Of a DNA stretch of 35,953 nucleotides, positions 1 through 8,170 are shown one piece after another (position 1 is the first letter of the stretch; every line of letters starts with the position of its first letter). Made by a program: the position numbers and the translations under genes. The notes under the pieces are model-generated. The model was not told the DNA's origin and searched no databases. It saw only the letters and a list, made by a program, of their open reading frames with translations. The DNA is from Cytophagales bacterium (GTDB lineage: Bacteria > Bacteroidota > Bacteroidia > Cytophagales > Thermoflexibacteraceae), in assembly GCA_013298985.1 (NCBI GenBank), contig JAAFJS010000032.1, forward strand, positions 1 to 35,953, written 5' to 3'.

Positions 1-26
1 TGCTCTTTGATTTGTTGGGTATCCAT
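1..26 (-). CDS. start of a gene leaving the window (first 8 codons)
   Basis: An ATG at 26 on the minus strand opens a frame reading MDTQQIKE before the window ends. It is preceded by an AT-rich leader with the TTCATAATT repeat that also precedes other starts here, which supports a real start. The N-terminus would fit a Bacteroidota transketolase N-terminal half, which often begins similarly, but eight residues cannot decide this. Product left open. Confidence 0.4.
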
Positions 27-59
27 TTTTTAGAATAAATTTTAATGATTTTCTTTATA

Positions 60-98
60 AGTAATTATGAATTATTAGTTATAAATTATGAATTAATC
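60..98 (-). repeat. leader repeat copy, TTCATAATT type
   Basis: Read on the minus strand this stretch holds AATTCATAATTTATAAC followed by AATTCATAATTACTTA. It lies about 35 bases upstream of the ATG at 26. Closely similar sequence, in the same orientation relative to the gene, precedes the starts at 8143 and 16552. The rest of 27-280 is AT-rich with no recognisable gene. Confidence 0.5.
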
Positions 99-115
99 AC
101 AGCAACGAAACGTAC

Positions 116-138
116 AAAATATTGATAACCAATATTTT
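116..138. repeat. perfect 9-bp AT-rich hairpin
   Basis: AAAATATTG and CAATATTTT pair perfectly around the loop ATAAC. It lies between the end of the oxidoreductase gene at 281 and the gene starting at 26. No T-run follows on the minus strand, so it is a poor intrinsic terminator. It could be an operator-like palindrome for the gene at 26. Confidence 0.35.
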
Positions 139-280
139 AAATAACAATTATGATATAGACTAATTTTGTGCAGTTACTTAAACCGTATAATTTCTAACTC
201 GATAGTCTTTTGGCACTATTCTTACTTTAATTATCTAACTACAAAATGAAGAAAAAAGTTAGCATTTTATCGTTTATTCC

Positions 281-1267
281 TCAAAGTTCTTTTCCTGTCA
301 GTTGCCCCATCACCCGGTTTGCCCTTGCACCGTTTGCGCCAGTGCTGATACATTTTTCTCCACCAAGTAATTCATTTACAATGGCTTGTATCAAATAGAT
401 TTGCACATTTTCAGGTGTTTCTACCTCGATAATTTGTTTTCCATTTTCATTTTGTAGCATGACAGGCTCGCTATCAAAAGTAGCAAAACTAATGCTTCCT
501 TTGCTTCCATAAATCTTGGTTTCATCTTTTTCACTGCTTTTATCTAAGGTGAAGCACCAAGTACCGTTGCCTAAAATGCCCGATTCAAAGGCAAAAGAGC
601 CTACCACTATGTCTTCGGCGGGGTACAAACCTGCCTGATTGGTAGAAAAGCCTTTGGCAGCAACAATTTTTCCAAAGAAAAAATCCAAGAGGTCTAACTG
701 ATGAGAAGCCAAATCGTAAAAATGTCCGCCACCTGCTATCCCAGGTATCACGCGCCAAGGCAGATGTTGGCGGTTTTCATCGCCATTTTTGGGGGCAGAG
801 GTAAGCTGAATATTGACAAAACGAATCTCTCCAATGGCTTTTTGGTCTATTAATTCTTTGACTTTCAAAAACTTAGGCAAATAACGGCGATAATAAGCCA
901 CAAAGAGAGGAACGTTTGCCTGCGCGCAGGCATGGAGCATTTGGAGGCACTCTGTATAGGTACGCGCCATAGGTTTTTCCACATAGACAGGTTTGCCCGC
1001 CGCCGCCGCTTTCAGGGTATATTCGAGGTGCGAATCGGGCGGCGTAGCAATGTAAATAGCATTTACTTCGCTATCATTAATCAGTTCATCAGCAGTGAGA
1101 TACCACTTAGGAACACCATTTTTTTCTGCGTATTTTTGTGCTTTTTCAGGCGTGCGATTCATCACCGCCACCAAGTGCGAATTAGGAATTTTATTAAAAG
1201 CAGGCGCGCTTTTTTTTTCAGTTACATTGCCGCAACCTATCATTCCCCAACAAATTTGCGTGTCCAT
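281..1267 (-). CDS. Gfo/Idh/MocA family NAD(P)-dependent oxidoreductase
   Basis: A 328-residue cytoplasmic dehydrogenase of the Gfo/Idh/MocA family, which oxidises or reduces sugars, inositols or related compounds with NAD(P). The N-terminal Rossmann motif is at 11-15 (GCGNV). The family EKP motif is at 97-99, with K98 the expected catalytic lysine. GGGHFYDLASHQLD at 179-192 carries the usual D185 and H189 catalytic pair of the C-terminal domain. Length is typical. It begins 10 bases after the hppD stop codon on the same strand, so the two are probably cotranscribed, but nothing in the sequence ties it to tyrosine degradation. The substrate cannot be predicted. Confidence 0.88.
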   Translation of the reverse strand: MDTQICWGMIGCGNVTEKKSAPAFNKIPNSHLVAVMNRTPEKAQKYAEKNGVPKWYLTADELINDSEVNAIYIATPPDSHLEYTLKAAAAGKPVYVEKPMARTYTECLQMLHACAQANVPLFVAYYRRYLPKFLKVKELIDQKAIGEIRFVNIQLTSAPKNGDENRQHLPWRVIPGIAGGGHFYDLASHQLDLLDFFFGKIVAAKGFSTNQAGLYPAEDIVVGSFAFESGILGNGTWCFTLDKSSEKDETKIYGSKGSISFATFDSEPVMLQNENGKQIIEVETPENVQIYLIQAIVNELLGGEKCISTGANGARANRVMGQLTGKEL

Positions 1268-1277
1268 TTTCTTTATT

Positions 1278-2372
1278 TTACAGGTTTCCTCTTAATTCTT
1301 GCTCTCTTTCTATTGCCTCGAAAAGGGCTTTGAAATTGCCTTTACCAAAAGAAATCGCACCTTTGCGCTGAATAATCTCAAAGAAAAGCGTAGGTCTATC
1401 CACCAACGGCTTGGTAAAAATTTGTAATAAATAGCCTTCTTCATCTCTGTCCACCAAAATATTGAGCTTTCGCAATGCCGCTAATTCCTCGTCTATCTTG
1501 CCTACGCGGTCGAGCAAGTCTTCGTAATAAGTATCAGGGACTTGCAAAAAATCAATACCTCTTTCTCGTAAGCTACTGACTGTGTGGACAATATCGTCTG
1601 TTGCGATGGCGATATGCTGTACGCCCGCGCCTTCGTAGAACTCTAAGTATTCCTCGATTTGTGATTTTTTTCTGCCCTCCGCAGGTTCATTAATTGGGAA
1701 TTTGACAAAGCCCGACCCATTAGAAACCACTTTGGACATGAGCGCGGTGTATTCGGTGGAAATATCTTTGTCATCAAAAGTGATGAGCAGTTTGAAACCC
1801 ATGACTTTTTCGTAAAAATCTACCCACTGGTTCATCTCACCCAGCCCCACATTGCCTACACAATGGTCGACATATTTTAACCCAATAGGCGTAGTTTTCA
1901 GATTGGACTTGGCGGCGCGATAAGTAGGCATAAAAGCACCCTGATAATCAGTGCGTTCCACGAAAGTATGGATAGTTTCGCCATAGGTCTGAATCGAGGC
2001 AGTAACGACCTTCCCAAATTCGTCGCGCAGGGTAGTAGGCTCGCTTACAGACTTTGCGCCTCTGCTCATGGCATTATAAAACGCTGATTCTGCGTCATCT
2101 ACCCACAGTGCCAAGACCTTCACGCCGTCGCCATGTTTCTTGACGTGTTCGGCAATAGGCGAGCGCGAATCGAGCGCGCCTGTGAGTACGAAGCGCAATT
2201 TCCCTTGCTGCAATACATAAGAAACGCGGTCTTTCACGCCTGTTTCGGGACCTTGGTAGGCAACTAAGTCGAAGCCAAAAGCCGTTTCGTAGTAGTGGGC
2301 GGCTTGGCGGGCATTGCCTACATAAAACTCAATGTAGTCTGTGCCTTTGAGTGGCATAAAATCGTGTGTCAT
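1278..2372 (-). CDS. hppD: 4-hydroxyphenylpyruvate dioxygenase
   Basis: This 364-residue non-haem iron dioxygenase converts 4-hydroxyphenylpyruvate to homogentisate in tyrosine catabolism. It shows the two-lobed vicinal-oxygen-chelate fold of the family. The three iron ligands are visible: H170 (VDHCVGNV), H253 (VQHIAIATDD) and E332 (LFFEIIQRKG). The C-terminal helix GKGNFKALFEAIEREQELRG is characteristic and gates the active site in known HPPDs. Start choice is clear, because a TAnnTTTG box and a palindrome lie just upstream. The other genes of homogentisate breakdown are not in the window. It is followed 10 bases later by the oxidoreductase gene. Confidence 0.96.
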   Translation of the reverse strand: MTHDFMPLKGTDYIEFYVGNARQAAHYYETAFGFDLVAYQGPETGVKDRVSYVLQQGKLRFVLTGALDSRSPIAEHVKKHGDGVKVLALWVDDAESAFYNAMSRGAKSVSEPTTLRDEFGKVVTASIQTYGETIHTFVERTDYQGAFMPTYRAAKSNLKTTPIGLKYVDHCVGNVGLGEMNQWVDFYEKVMGFKLLITFDDKDISTEYTALMSKVVSNGSGFVKFPINEPAEGRKKSQIEEYLEFYEGAGVQHIAIATDDIVHTVSSLRERGIDFLQVPDTYYEDLLDRVGKIDEELAALRKLNILVDRDEEGYLLQIFTKPLVDRPTLFFEIIQRKGAISFGKGNFKALFEAIEREQELRGNL

Positions 2373-2404
2373 TGTCGTATTGGTTATGGTTATTGGTTCT
2401 GATA

Positions 2405-2412
2405 CAAAGTTA
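2405..2412 (-). promoter_or_regulatory. -7 box of the hppD promoter
   Basis: On the minus strand this reads TAACTTTG, a full match to the Bacteroidota -7 consensus TAnnTTTG, 33 bases upstream of the ATG. No clear -33 TTG is visible; that region is occupied by the inverted repeat at 2411-2441. Confidence 0.55.
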
Positions 2413-2441
2413 AGATTTTTATTTTTTAGATAAAAATCTTA
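2411..2441. promoter_or_regulatory. 12-bp perfect inverted repeat at the hppD promoter
   Basis: TAAGATTTTTAT (2411-2422) is repeated as its exact reverse complement at 2430-2441 around a 7-base spacer. It abuts the -7 box and covers where the -33 element should be, which is the position of an operator. Most of it lies upstream of the predicted transcript, so a protein-binding site is more likely than an RNA hairpin. The regulator is unknown. Confidence 0.5.
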
Positions 2442-2646
2442 GAAGTTAGGCTGTAAAATAATCACGACGTACTTTTTGTGTTAAAAGTCAATGAAAAAAT
2501 ACTCAACTTATAATACAGTATATCAAGCATTTCTCTTAATGTTACGAAATTGAATCATATTAAACCCCTTTTTTATTACAAAACGGTTCGTCGTTCCAAC
2601 GGTTCACTAATACTATGAAGTATCTCCTTTATTTGGAATGAATTAA

Positions 2647-2687
2647 AAAAAGATGTGAACCCTAAAATTACGGGTTTACATCTTTTT
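2647..2687 (-). terminator. intrinsic terminator downstream of rnr
   Basis: AAAAGATGTGAACCC (ending at 2662) and GGGTTTACATCTTTT (starting at 2672) form a stem of about 15 bp with one G-T wobble around a 9-base loop. On the minus strand the stem is followed by a run of T. It is about 130 bases past the rnr stop codon and could work in both directions. Confidence 0.75.
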
Positions 2688-2819
2688 AATTTGTAACTAT
2701 TTGATAATCAGAGGTATAAACTTAAAAACACATTGTTTTGTCAAATAGTATTTTATTACATCAAAAGTTCTCAATTACATTTCCTGCATTTGCAATATTC
2801 ACTTTCAGCATCTTTATTC

Positions 2820-5042
2820 TTACGCCATCAGCAAATCAATCACTCGTTTTTCCAGATTGGTGGCTTTGATGCGGACTTTTACCTTGTCGCCAAGGCGGAA
2901 AGTACGTTTGTAGCGTGCGCCAATCGCAGCATAGCTTTTTTCATCAAACTCATAGTAATCGTCCTGAATATCAGCGAGTCTGACCATGCCTTCGCACTTG
3001 GTTTCAGTGATTTCTACATACAATCCCCACTCGGTAACGCCTACGATAATGCCCTCAAATACGTGCAAGGGGTGATTTTGTGAGGCGATAATTTGCATCA
3101 GTTCTACTTGCTTGTACTTGGTAGAGGCGCGTTCGGCATCTGCGGCGCGTTTCTCGCGTTCCGAATTTAGCTTACATTTTTGCTCTAATTCTACCTTATT
3201 TACTGGCTCGCCACCTGCCAAATAATGCTCTAAAAGCCTGTGCGCCAATACATCAGGATAGCGGCGAATGGGCGAAGTAAAATGCGAATAGTGCTTGAAA
3301 GCCAATCCGTAGTGTGGGAGCACATCAGAGGTATATTTTGCCTTTGCCATCGTGCGAATCGCCAAGTTTTGCAGTACATTTTGCTCTGCTTTCCCCTCAG
3401 CATCTATCGCCATTTTGTTTAGTGATTTGGCTATATTTTTTCCTTCTGTATCCAATTCATACCCAAACTGTTTGGCAAAAACTTTGAGGTTTTCTAATTT
3501 TTCAGCGTCAGGCGCATCATGCGTGCGATAAACCATCGTGTTTTTTATTTTGCCTTTGCGCTGTCCATGCACAAATTCTGCCACGCGTTTGTTTGCCAAT
3601 AGCATAAATTCCTCAATCAGTTTGTGCGCTTCCTTGCGAACTTTGGGTACAAGTTCCAACGGTCTGCCGTTTTTGTCCAATTTGAATTTTACTTCCACCG
3701 TTTCAAAGGAAATAGCACCACTGCGATAACGATTTTTTTGTAAAATCAATGCCAAGCGGTTCAGCGTTTGGATTTCATTTACAAAATCACCTTTGCCTGT
3801 TTCTATCACTTCTTGCGCTTCCTCATAGGCAAATCGGCGGTGCGAATTGATAATCGTTTTCCCAAACCACTCACTTATCAATTTTCCGTTGTCTGTCATC
3901 TCAAAAACGGCAGAAAACGTCAATTTGTCCTCATGCGGTCTAAGCGAGCAGATGTGATTGGAGAGTTTTTCGGGCAACATTGGCACGACTCTATCCACCA
4001 AATAAACCGACGTGCCGCGTTCGAGTGCCTCGCGGTCTAAAATCGTATCAGGTTTTACATAATGCGTAACGTCAGCAATATGCACACCTATTTCCCAGTT
4101 TTCATTTTCTAAACGCCTGATAGACAGTGCATCATCAAAATCTTTGGCATCAAAAGGGTCAATCGTAAACGTAGGAATTTTCCTAAAATCTCTCCTGAGT
4201 TTGATTTCACTTTCAGGAATTTCCTCACTAATTTTTTCAGCAGATTTCAGCACGCTTTGCGGAAAATCTATGGGCAGGCTGTATTCCGCCATGATAGAAT
4301 TCATCTCCGTTTCGTGTTCGCCTGCCTTGCCCAGCACCCTGACGATTTTGCCCACAGGATTTTTGCCTCTTTCGTCCCAGCCCGCGAGCTGCGCTATGAC
4401 CTTATCGCCATGACTTGCGCCCTTGATGTCTTGGAGATTGACAAAAATATCATAAAACATTTTTTTGTGGTCAGCAATGACAAATGCAAAGCGCGAAGAA
4501 AGCTCTACTCGCCCTACAAACTCAGTTCTGGCACGCTTCACTATCTCTACCACCTCGCCTTCGGGTTTGTTACTTTTGCGAAATTTATGGATAATCAATT
4601 TGACCGTATCGCCGTCAAGTGCCGTATTCAGATGCTTATTGCTCACCCAAATATCTTGTTCCTGCCCCTCTACCATAATGTAGGCAAAATCACGACTTAC
4701 AAAATCGACTACACCTTCTATAAGGTCAGCCACATCAATTTTTATCTGATAATTTTCGGCAACCTTGTTTATATTGCCACTTTTGGTCAAATCTTCTAAC
4801 AAAAAAGCAATTAATGCTTTGATTTTGATATGTTTGGCTTGAAGTTTTTTAAGAATTTGTTTGAGAGAAAGTTGCTTTTGCGGAGAGGAATGTAGGAGGG
4901 AAAGTAAGACTTCTCGGACTTTATCTGGTTGAAATTCAGTAAATTCAGTGTTTCGGTTTTTGTTGTTGTTGCGATTTTCTGGTTTCGTTTTGCGTTTGCT
5001 TCGTTTCGCTTTGGTTGGTTGTTTTTTTTCGTTTTTAGACAT
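2820..5042 (-). CDS. rnr: ribonuclease R (RNB family 3'-5' exoribonuclease)
   Basis: A 740-residue processive exoribonuclease that degrades structured RNA in the cytoplasm. The order is a lysine-rich N-terminal tail (KKQPTKAKRSKRKTK), a winged-helix region, cold-shock/OB domains, the RNB catalytic domain and a C-terminal S1 domain (GIIVGVTEWGLYVEITE). The RNB metal-binding aspartates are in DPFDAKDFDDALS (D295, D298, D301, D303, D304 by this start). The frame stays open upstream to 5081, but the ATG at 5042 gives the normal lysine-rich start and the upstream codons (hydrophobic, with a cysteine) look non-coding. Length fits the Bacteroidota family. It ends at a strong hairpin terminator and appears to be monocistronic. 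Confidence 0.95.
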   Translation of the reverse strand: MSKNEKKQPTKAKRSKRKTKPENRNNNKNRNTEFTEFQPDKVREVLLSLLHSSPQKQLSLKQILKKLQAKHIKIKALIAFLLEDLTKSGNINKVAENYQIKIDVADLIEGVVDFVSRDFAYIMVEGQEQDIWVSNKHLNTALDGDTVKLIIHKFRKSNKPEGEVVEIVKRARTEFVGRVELSSRFAFVIADHKKMFYDIFVNLQDIKGASHGDKVIAQLAGWDERGKNPVGKIVRVLGKAGEHETEMNSIMAEYSLPIDFPQSVLKSAEKISEEIPESEIKLRRDFRKIPTFTIDPFDAKDFDDALSIRRLENENWEIGVHIADVTHYVKPDTILDREALERGTSVYLVDRVVPMLPEKLSNHICSLRPHEDKLTFSAVFEMTDNGKLISEWFGKTIINSHRRFAYEEAQEVIETGKGDFVNEIQTLNRLALILQKNRYRSGAISFETVEVKFKLDKNGRPLELVPKVRKEAHKLIEEFMLLANKRVAEFVHGQRKGKIKNTMVYRTHDAPDAEKLENLKVFAKQFGYELDTEGKNIAKSLNKMAIDAEGKAEQNVLQNLAIRTMAKAKYTSDVLPHYGLAFKHYSHFTSPIRRYPDVLAHRLLEHYLAGGEPVNKVELEQKCKLNSEREKRAADAERASTKYKQVELMQIIASQNHPLHVFEGIIVGVTEWGLYVEITETKCEGMVRLADIQDDYYEFDEKSYAAIGARYKRTFRLGDKVKVRIKATNLEKRVIDLLMA

Positions 5043-5142
5043 AAAAAATAAATATAAAATTGTATTACATTTGGCAAACAAAAGACCTGATAAAAAAGTT
5101 TCAAAATGAAAAATATTTTTTTGGGTATGATTCTAATTAGGT

Positions 5143-5207
5143 GATAACCTTCCCATACCTCCTCCAAAGGGGGAAAACAGCCTTTTGGGGTTAGGGGGTG
5201 AAATTTT
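5143..5207. repeat. GC-rich dispersed-type intergenic repeat
   Basis: A short GC-rich patch in an AT-rich spacer. On the minus strand it contains CACCCCCTAACCCCAAAAGG followed by CCCCCTTTGGAGGAGG. The CCCCTAACCCC / AAAGGGGG arrangement is typical of dispersed intergenic repeats in Bacteroidota genomes; that family assignment is from memory. It lies between the phosphatase stop (5248) and the rnr start (5042). Only one copy is in the window. Confidence 0.45.
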
Positions 5208-5247
5208 GAGCATGATACATTATACACTACCAATTTTTTAACGGTTA

Positions 5248-7452
5248 TCAAACCTTAAATCCAATCACCAATACATCATCAGTTTGGTGTTCCTTTGTGC
5301 CTTGCCAGCGCGTAAGTTCTGCCAATAGCATTTTTTCTTGCTCACCAAAGGGGAGGTTATGAATCGCGAAAAGAAAATCTTTCAACTGTCTTAACCCGTA
5401 TTTGCGTCCTTCGTCGCCGCCAAATTGGTCTTGGAAACCGTCTGAAAAGATATAAAACGTAGAACCTTTTTTTAGTTCGATGGTGTGTTTATGGAAGTCC
5501 TTGTGTTTGTGTGCCTTATCGATGCCCCCAATCCCAAATCTATCGCCTTTCAGCACCTGCAATTCTTCGTCTTGAATCAAAACTAAGGGGTTTTTTGCGC
5601 CTGCGTATTCCATGATTCCTTCGTCAAGGTCTATCACGCAAAGAGCCAAGTCCATGCCGTCTTGGTTGTGTGTGTCGTGCTGTTTGAGGGTTTCCTTTAC
5701 GCCTTCGTCCAGTTCCATCAAAATTTGTTCGGGTGAGGTGATTTTGCGCGTATGCACAATTTCTTTGAGCAAGCTACTGCCCACCAACGACATAAAAGCA
5801 CCAGGCACACCATGTCCCGTTCCATCTACAGCAGTAAAAATGAGTTTTTGCCCACCCTGTGGCTTTGGTACTTTGCCAAACCAATAAAAATCGCCACTGA
5901 CCACGCTTCTTGGCTGGAAAAATAGGAGGCAGTCCGAAAGAATAGATGCTAATTCGTTTTTTTGAGGCAAAATAGCACTTTGGATTCTCGAAGCATAGTT
6001 CAAGCTACTGATTACGGCGTGATTTTTTTTGTCCAGTTCGGTCAGGGCAACTGTCAGTTCGTGGCTTTGGTGGGCTAAAGCATCGCGCTGGGCTATAATT
6101 TCTTGTTTTCGTTCCAAAATTTCTTCATTCTGCCCTCTAAGTAGTTTATTTGCTTTTTTGTTGAACAAATAACGATGGTAGAGTACAAAGCCTAAAATGG
6201 TGGCAAGGACTAACCCCAAACCCAAAAACACAAGAAATTGATTGCGTCTTTTGAGTTCTAAGCCATTGATTTCGTTTTCTTTGGAGAGAATTTCTATGGA
6301 TTTTTGTTTTTGTTCGCTGTCGTAGCGAGTTCGCATTTCTGCGATTTGTTTTGCCGTTTGGACTGTATAAAGTGTGTCTTTGGAAAGATTATACAGATGC
6401 TCGTACTCATAAGCACTTTTGTAGTCGTTCATTGCCTTGTAAGTTTCTACCAGACTTTGGTAACTTTCTATCATTCTTTCCTTGGCGTGCGACTTGCTGG
6501 CAACGTACAGAGCCTCTTTGTGGGAATCCAATGCCTTTTTCAACTCTCCTGCTTGGAGGTAAGTATCTCCAATATTATCCAAAATAATATTGGTCATCAG
6601 GAAATCATCACTATGCACATTTGCCAGCAGGTTTAGTGCCTCTGTAAATTTGGCAATGGCGATGGTATTATTTCCTCTCGCTCTTTCTATCAAGCCTAAG
6701 TTATTGATAGACTTGGCGATTTCATTAAAATTCCCTTGCTTATTTTTGAGTGTGTATGCTTTTTCGAAATAAAAACTTGCGCTATCATAATTTTGCATAA
6801 AGTAATAAGCCGTACCAATATTGCTGAAAGTTTCGCCCAGCTCCTCTTGCAGGTCTGGGTTTTGCCTGAGCAGGTTGAAGGCATCAGTAAAATAGCGGAG
6901 AGATTCCTTGTAGTTTTTTTGTTCGCGAAACACAATACCTAAGTCGTTCATCACATTGACTATGCCTTTGTTATCTGATTTGTCCTCTCTGATTTTGAGC
7001 AAATAAAGGTAATACTGGAGAGCAGAGCCATACACGCCCTCGTTGCGATAAGTGTCGCCTATTTCTTTGAGAGTTTTGGTAAGTTCGAGTTCATTATTGG
7101 TTTTTTCGTAGTAAGCGGCAAGTTGGATTTCGTATAATACTGCTTTTTCGTACATTTCTATTTTCAGAAACGCTGCTTTTAAGGTGTTAAGTGCCTGAAA
7201 CTCATCTTCGTTGGAGATGAGCTGGTGAGAAAGGTCTAAGGCGCGGGTGGCATAGCGAATAGATGAATCAGGCGCACTTTCCAAATAAGCCTGCGCCAAT
7301 TCATTACTCAATTTCATCTCCGCCCCCTCCTCTTTGACGAGAGGGAGTGTTTCTTTCAACTTTTTTATTTGGTCATTTTGCGCCCATAAAGCAATGCTCT
7401 GCAATACGAAAAATGGGATAAAAACCAATAAAAATGTAATTCTTCTATACAT
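5248..7452 (-). CDS. TPR-repeat membrane protein with SpoIIE/PP2C phosphatase domain
   Basis: A 734-residue signalling protein. A signal peptide or anchor is at 1-25 (ending ALWAQ), then a run of TPR repeats from about 45 to 360 that would lie in the periplasm. A transmembrane helix follows at about 405-429, then a coiled coil at 435-480, then a cytoplasmic SpoIIE-type PP2C serine phosphatase. Metal-binding motifs are VVSGDFYW (D521), DGTGHGVPGAF (D543), SDGFQDQ (D671) and TDDVLVIGF (D725). Such proteins usually act on anti-sigma-factor antagonists; no partner STAS or kinase gene is adjacent. TPR sensor plus SpoIIE output is a common Cytophagales architecture. The ligand and target are unknown. 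Confidence 0.9.
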   Translation of the reverse strand: MYRRITFLLVFIPFFVLQSIALWAQNDQIKKLKETLPLVKEEGAEMKLSNELAQAYLESAPDSSIRYATRALDLSHQLISNEDEFQALNTLKAAFLKIEMYEKAVLYEIQLAAYYEKTNNELELTKTLKEIGDTYRNEGVYGSALQYYLYLLKIREDKSDNKGIVNVMNDLGIVFREQKNYKESLRYFTDAFNLLRQNPDLQEELGETFSNIGTAYYFMQNYDSASFYFEKAYTLKNKQGNFNEIAKSINNLGLIERARGNNTIAIAKFTEALNLLANVHSDDFLMTNIILDNIGDTYLQAGELKKALDSHKEALYVASKSHAKERMIESYQSLVETYKAMNDYKSAYEYEHLYNLSKDTLYTVQTAKQIAEMRTRYDSEQKQKSIEILSKENEINGLELKRRNQFLVFLGLGLVLATILGFVLYHRYLFNKKANKLLRGQNEEILERKQEIIAQRDALAHQSHELTVALTELDKKNHAVISSLNYASRIQSAILPQKNELASILSDCLLFFQPRSVVSGDFYWFGKVPKPQGGQKLIFTAVDGTGHGVPGAFMSLVGSSLLKEIVHTRKITSPEQILMELDEGVKETLKQHDTHNQDGMDLALCVIDLDEGIMEYAGAKNPLVLIQDEELQVLKGDRFGIGGIDKAHKHKDFHKHTIELKKGSTFYIFSDGFQDQFGGDEGRKYGLRQLKDFLFAIHNLPFGEQEKMLLAELTRWQGTKEHQTDDVLVIGFKV

Positions 7453-7624
7453 AATCTAAATTCATAGTCAGAGAAGCCTACCGAAAATTAATACAAAAAG
7501 GGGAAAGATGATTGTCAAAAAGCAAATCACATAAATTAATTGCCTAAATTTAGTGCCAATTAAGTCAAAATTTATGTAATATCATAAAATACGCGTAAAT
7601 ACACACACAACTTTACCATCTTTT

Positions 7625-8143
7625 TTAATCCTCGAACAATAACTTCAACTCAGTAGCCTCATCTGGTTTCATTCTTCCTGACAAAATCAAGCGCAACTGC
7701 CTGCGACGCAAAGCACTTTCATACAGCTTTTTTTCGTCTTCTGTTTCAGGGATAAGTTCAGGAACATTGATGGGATTGCCTGCTTGGTCTATCGCCACAA
7801 AGGTCAGGAAAGCCTTGTTGGTCAGCACTTTACTGTCCAATGCCAGATTTTCCATATAGACCTCCACATAGATTTCCATAGACGAGTTAAATGCCCGAGT
7901 TACCCGCGCCAGCAAGGTAATCACACTGCCCAGCTTGATAGGCTGGTGAAAGGAAATATTATCCACCGAAGCCGTTACGACGATTCTTTGTGAGTGCTTT
8001 TGTGCAGAAATCGCGCCCGCAATGTCTATGAGGTGCATCATGCGCCCGCCCATGAGGTTGTGCAGTGGATTGGTGTCATTTGGTAGCACCATTTCGGTCA
8101 TAGTAACTAAGGAATCTTGCGGACTTTTTTGTTTCAATGCCAT
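7625..8143 (-). CDS. acyl-CoA thioesterase, hotdog fold (YciA/BACH type)
   Basis: A 172-residue hotdog-domain thioesterase that hydrolyses acyl-CoA to fatty acid and CoA. The family signature NPLHNLMGGRMMHLID at 25-40 carries the conserved GG and the aspartate (D40). The next core segment, VTASVDNISFHQPIKLGS, is also typical. The last 35 residues are charged. The start is 27 bases after the methyltransferase stop codon and the leader between them carries the TTCATCATT repeat, so it may be the third gene of an apaG-methyltransferase-thioesterase transcript or have its own control. Confidence 0.88.
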   Translation of the reverse strand: MALKQKSPQDSLVTMTEMVLPNDTNPLHNLMGGRMMHLIDIAGAISAQKHSQRIVVTASVDNISFHQPIKLGSVITLLARVTRAFNSSMEIYVEVYMENLALDSKVLTNKAFLTFVAIDQAGNPINVPELIPETEDEKKLYESALRRRQLRLILSGRMKPDEATELKLLFED

Positions 8144-8147
8144 ATTT

Positions 8148-8170
8148 ATAAAGTAATGATGAATGATGAA
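8148..8170 (-). repeat. leader repeat copy, TTCATCATT type
   Basis: On the minus strand the sequence is AGTTCATCATTCATCATTAC, followed by TTTATAAAT and then the thioesterase ATG. It shares the CATMATTACTT end with the copies before the genes at 26 and 16552 and has the same orientation and a similar distance to the start codon. Confidence 0.5.

Larger units (their letters stand above)
2373..2819. other. 447-bp intergenic region between rnr and hppD
   Basis: No gene or RNA gene was found. It holds the rnr terminator hairpin (2647-2687), the hppD promoter box (2405-2412) and the 12-bp inverted repeat at 2411-2441. The middle (about 2450-2640) is unassigned AT-rich sequence with a short direct repeat ACGGTTC at about 2584 and 2599. 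Confidence 0.7.

Noticed and set aside
4811-5251. A 146-codon minus-strand frame overlapping the start of rnr.
   Set aside because: It is in another frame of the rnr 5' end and intergenic repeat, low-complexity, with no recognisable domain.
7538-7560. A sigma-54-like TTGGCAC upstream of the SpoIIE gene (minus strand), around the palindrome CTAAATTTAG.
   Set aside because: The -24-like element is good, but the following GC is 12 rather than 10 bases away and no TTGC is present. Not a usable sigma-54 promoter.
7529-7577. ACATAAATT / AATTTATGT inverted repeat as a terminator of the thioesterase gene.
   Set aside because: The stem is entirely AT with a long, imperfect interior and no clear T-run; too weak to annotate.
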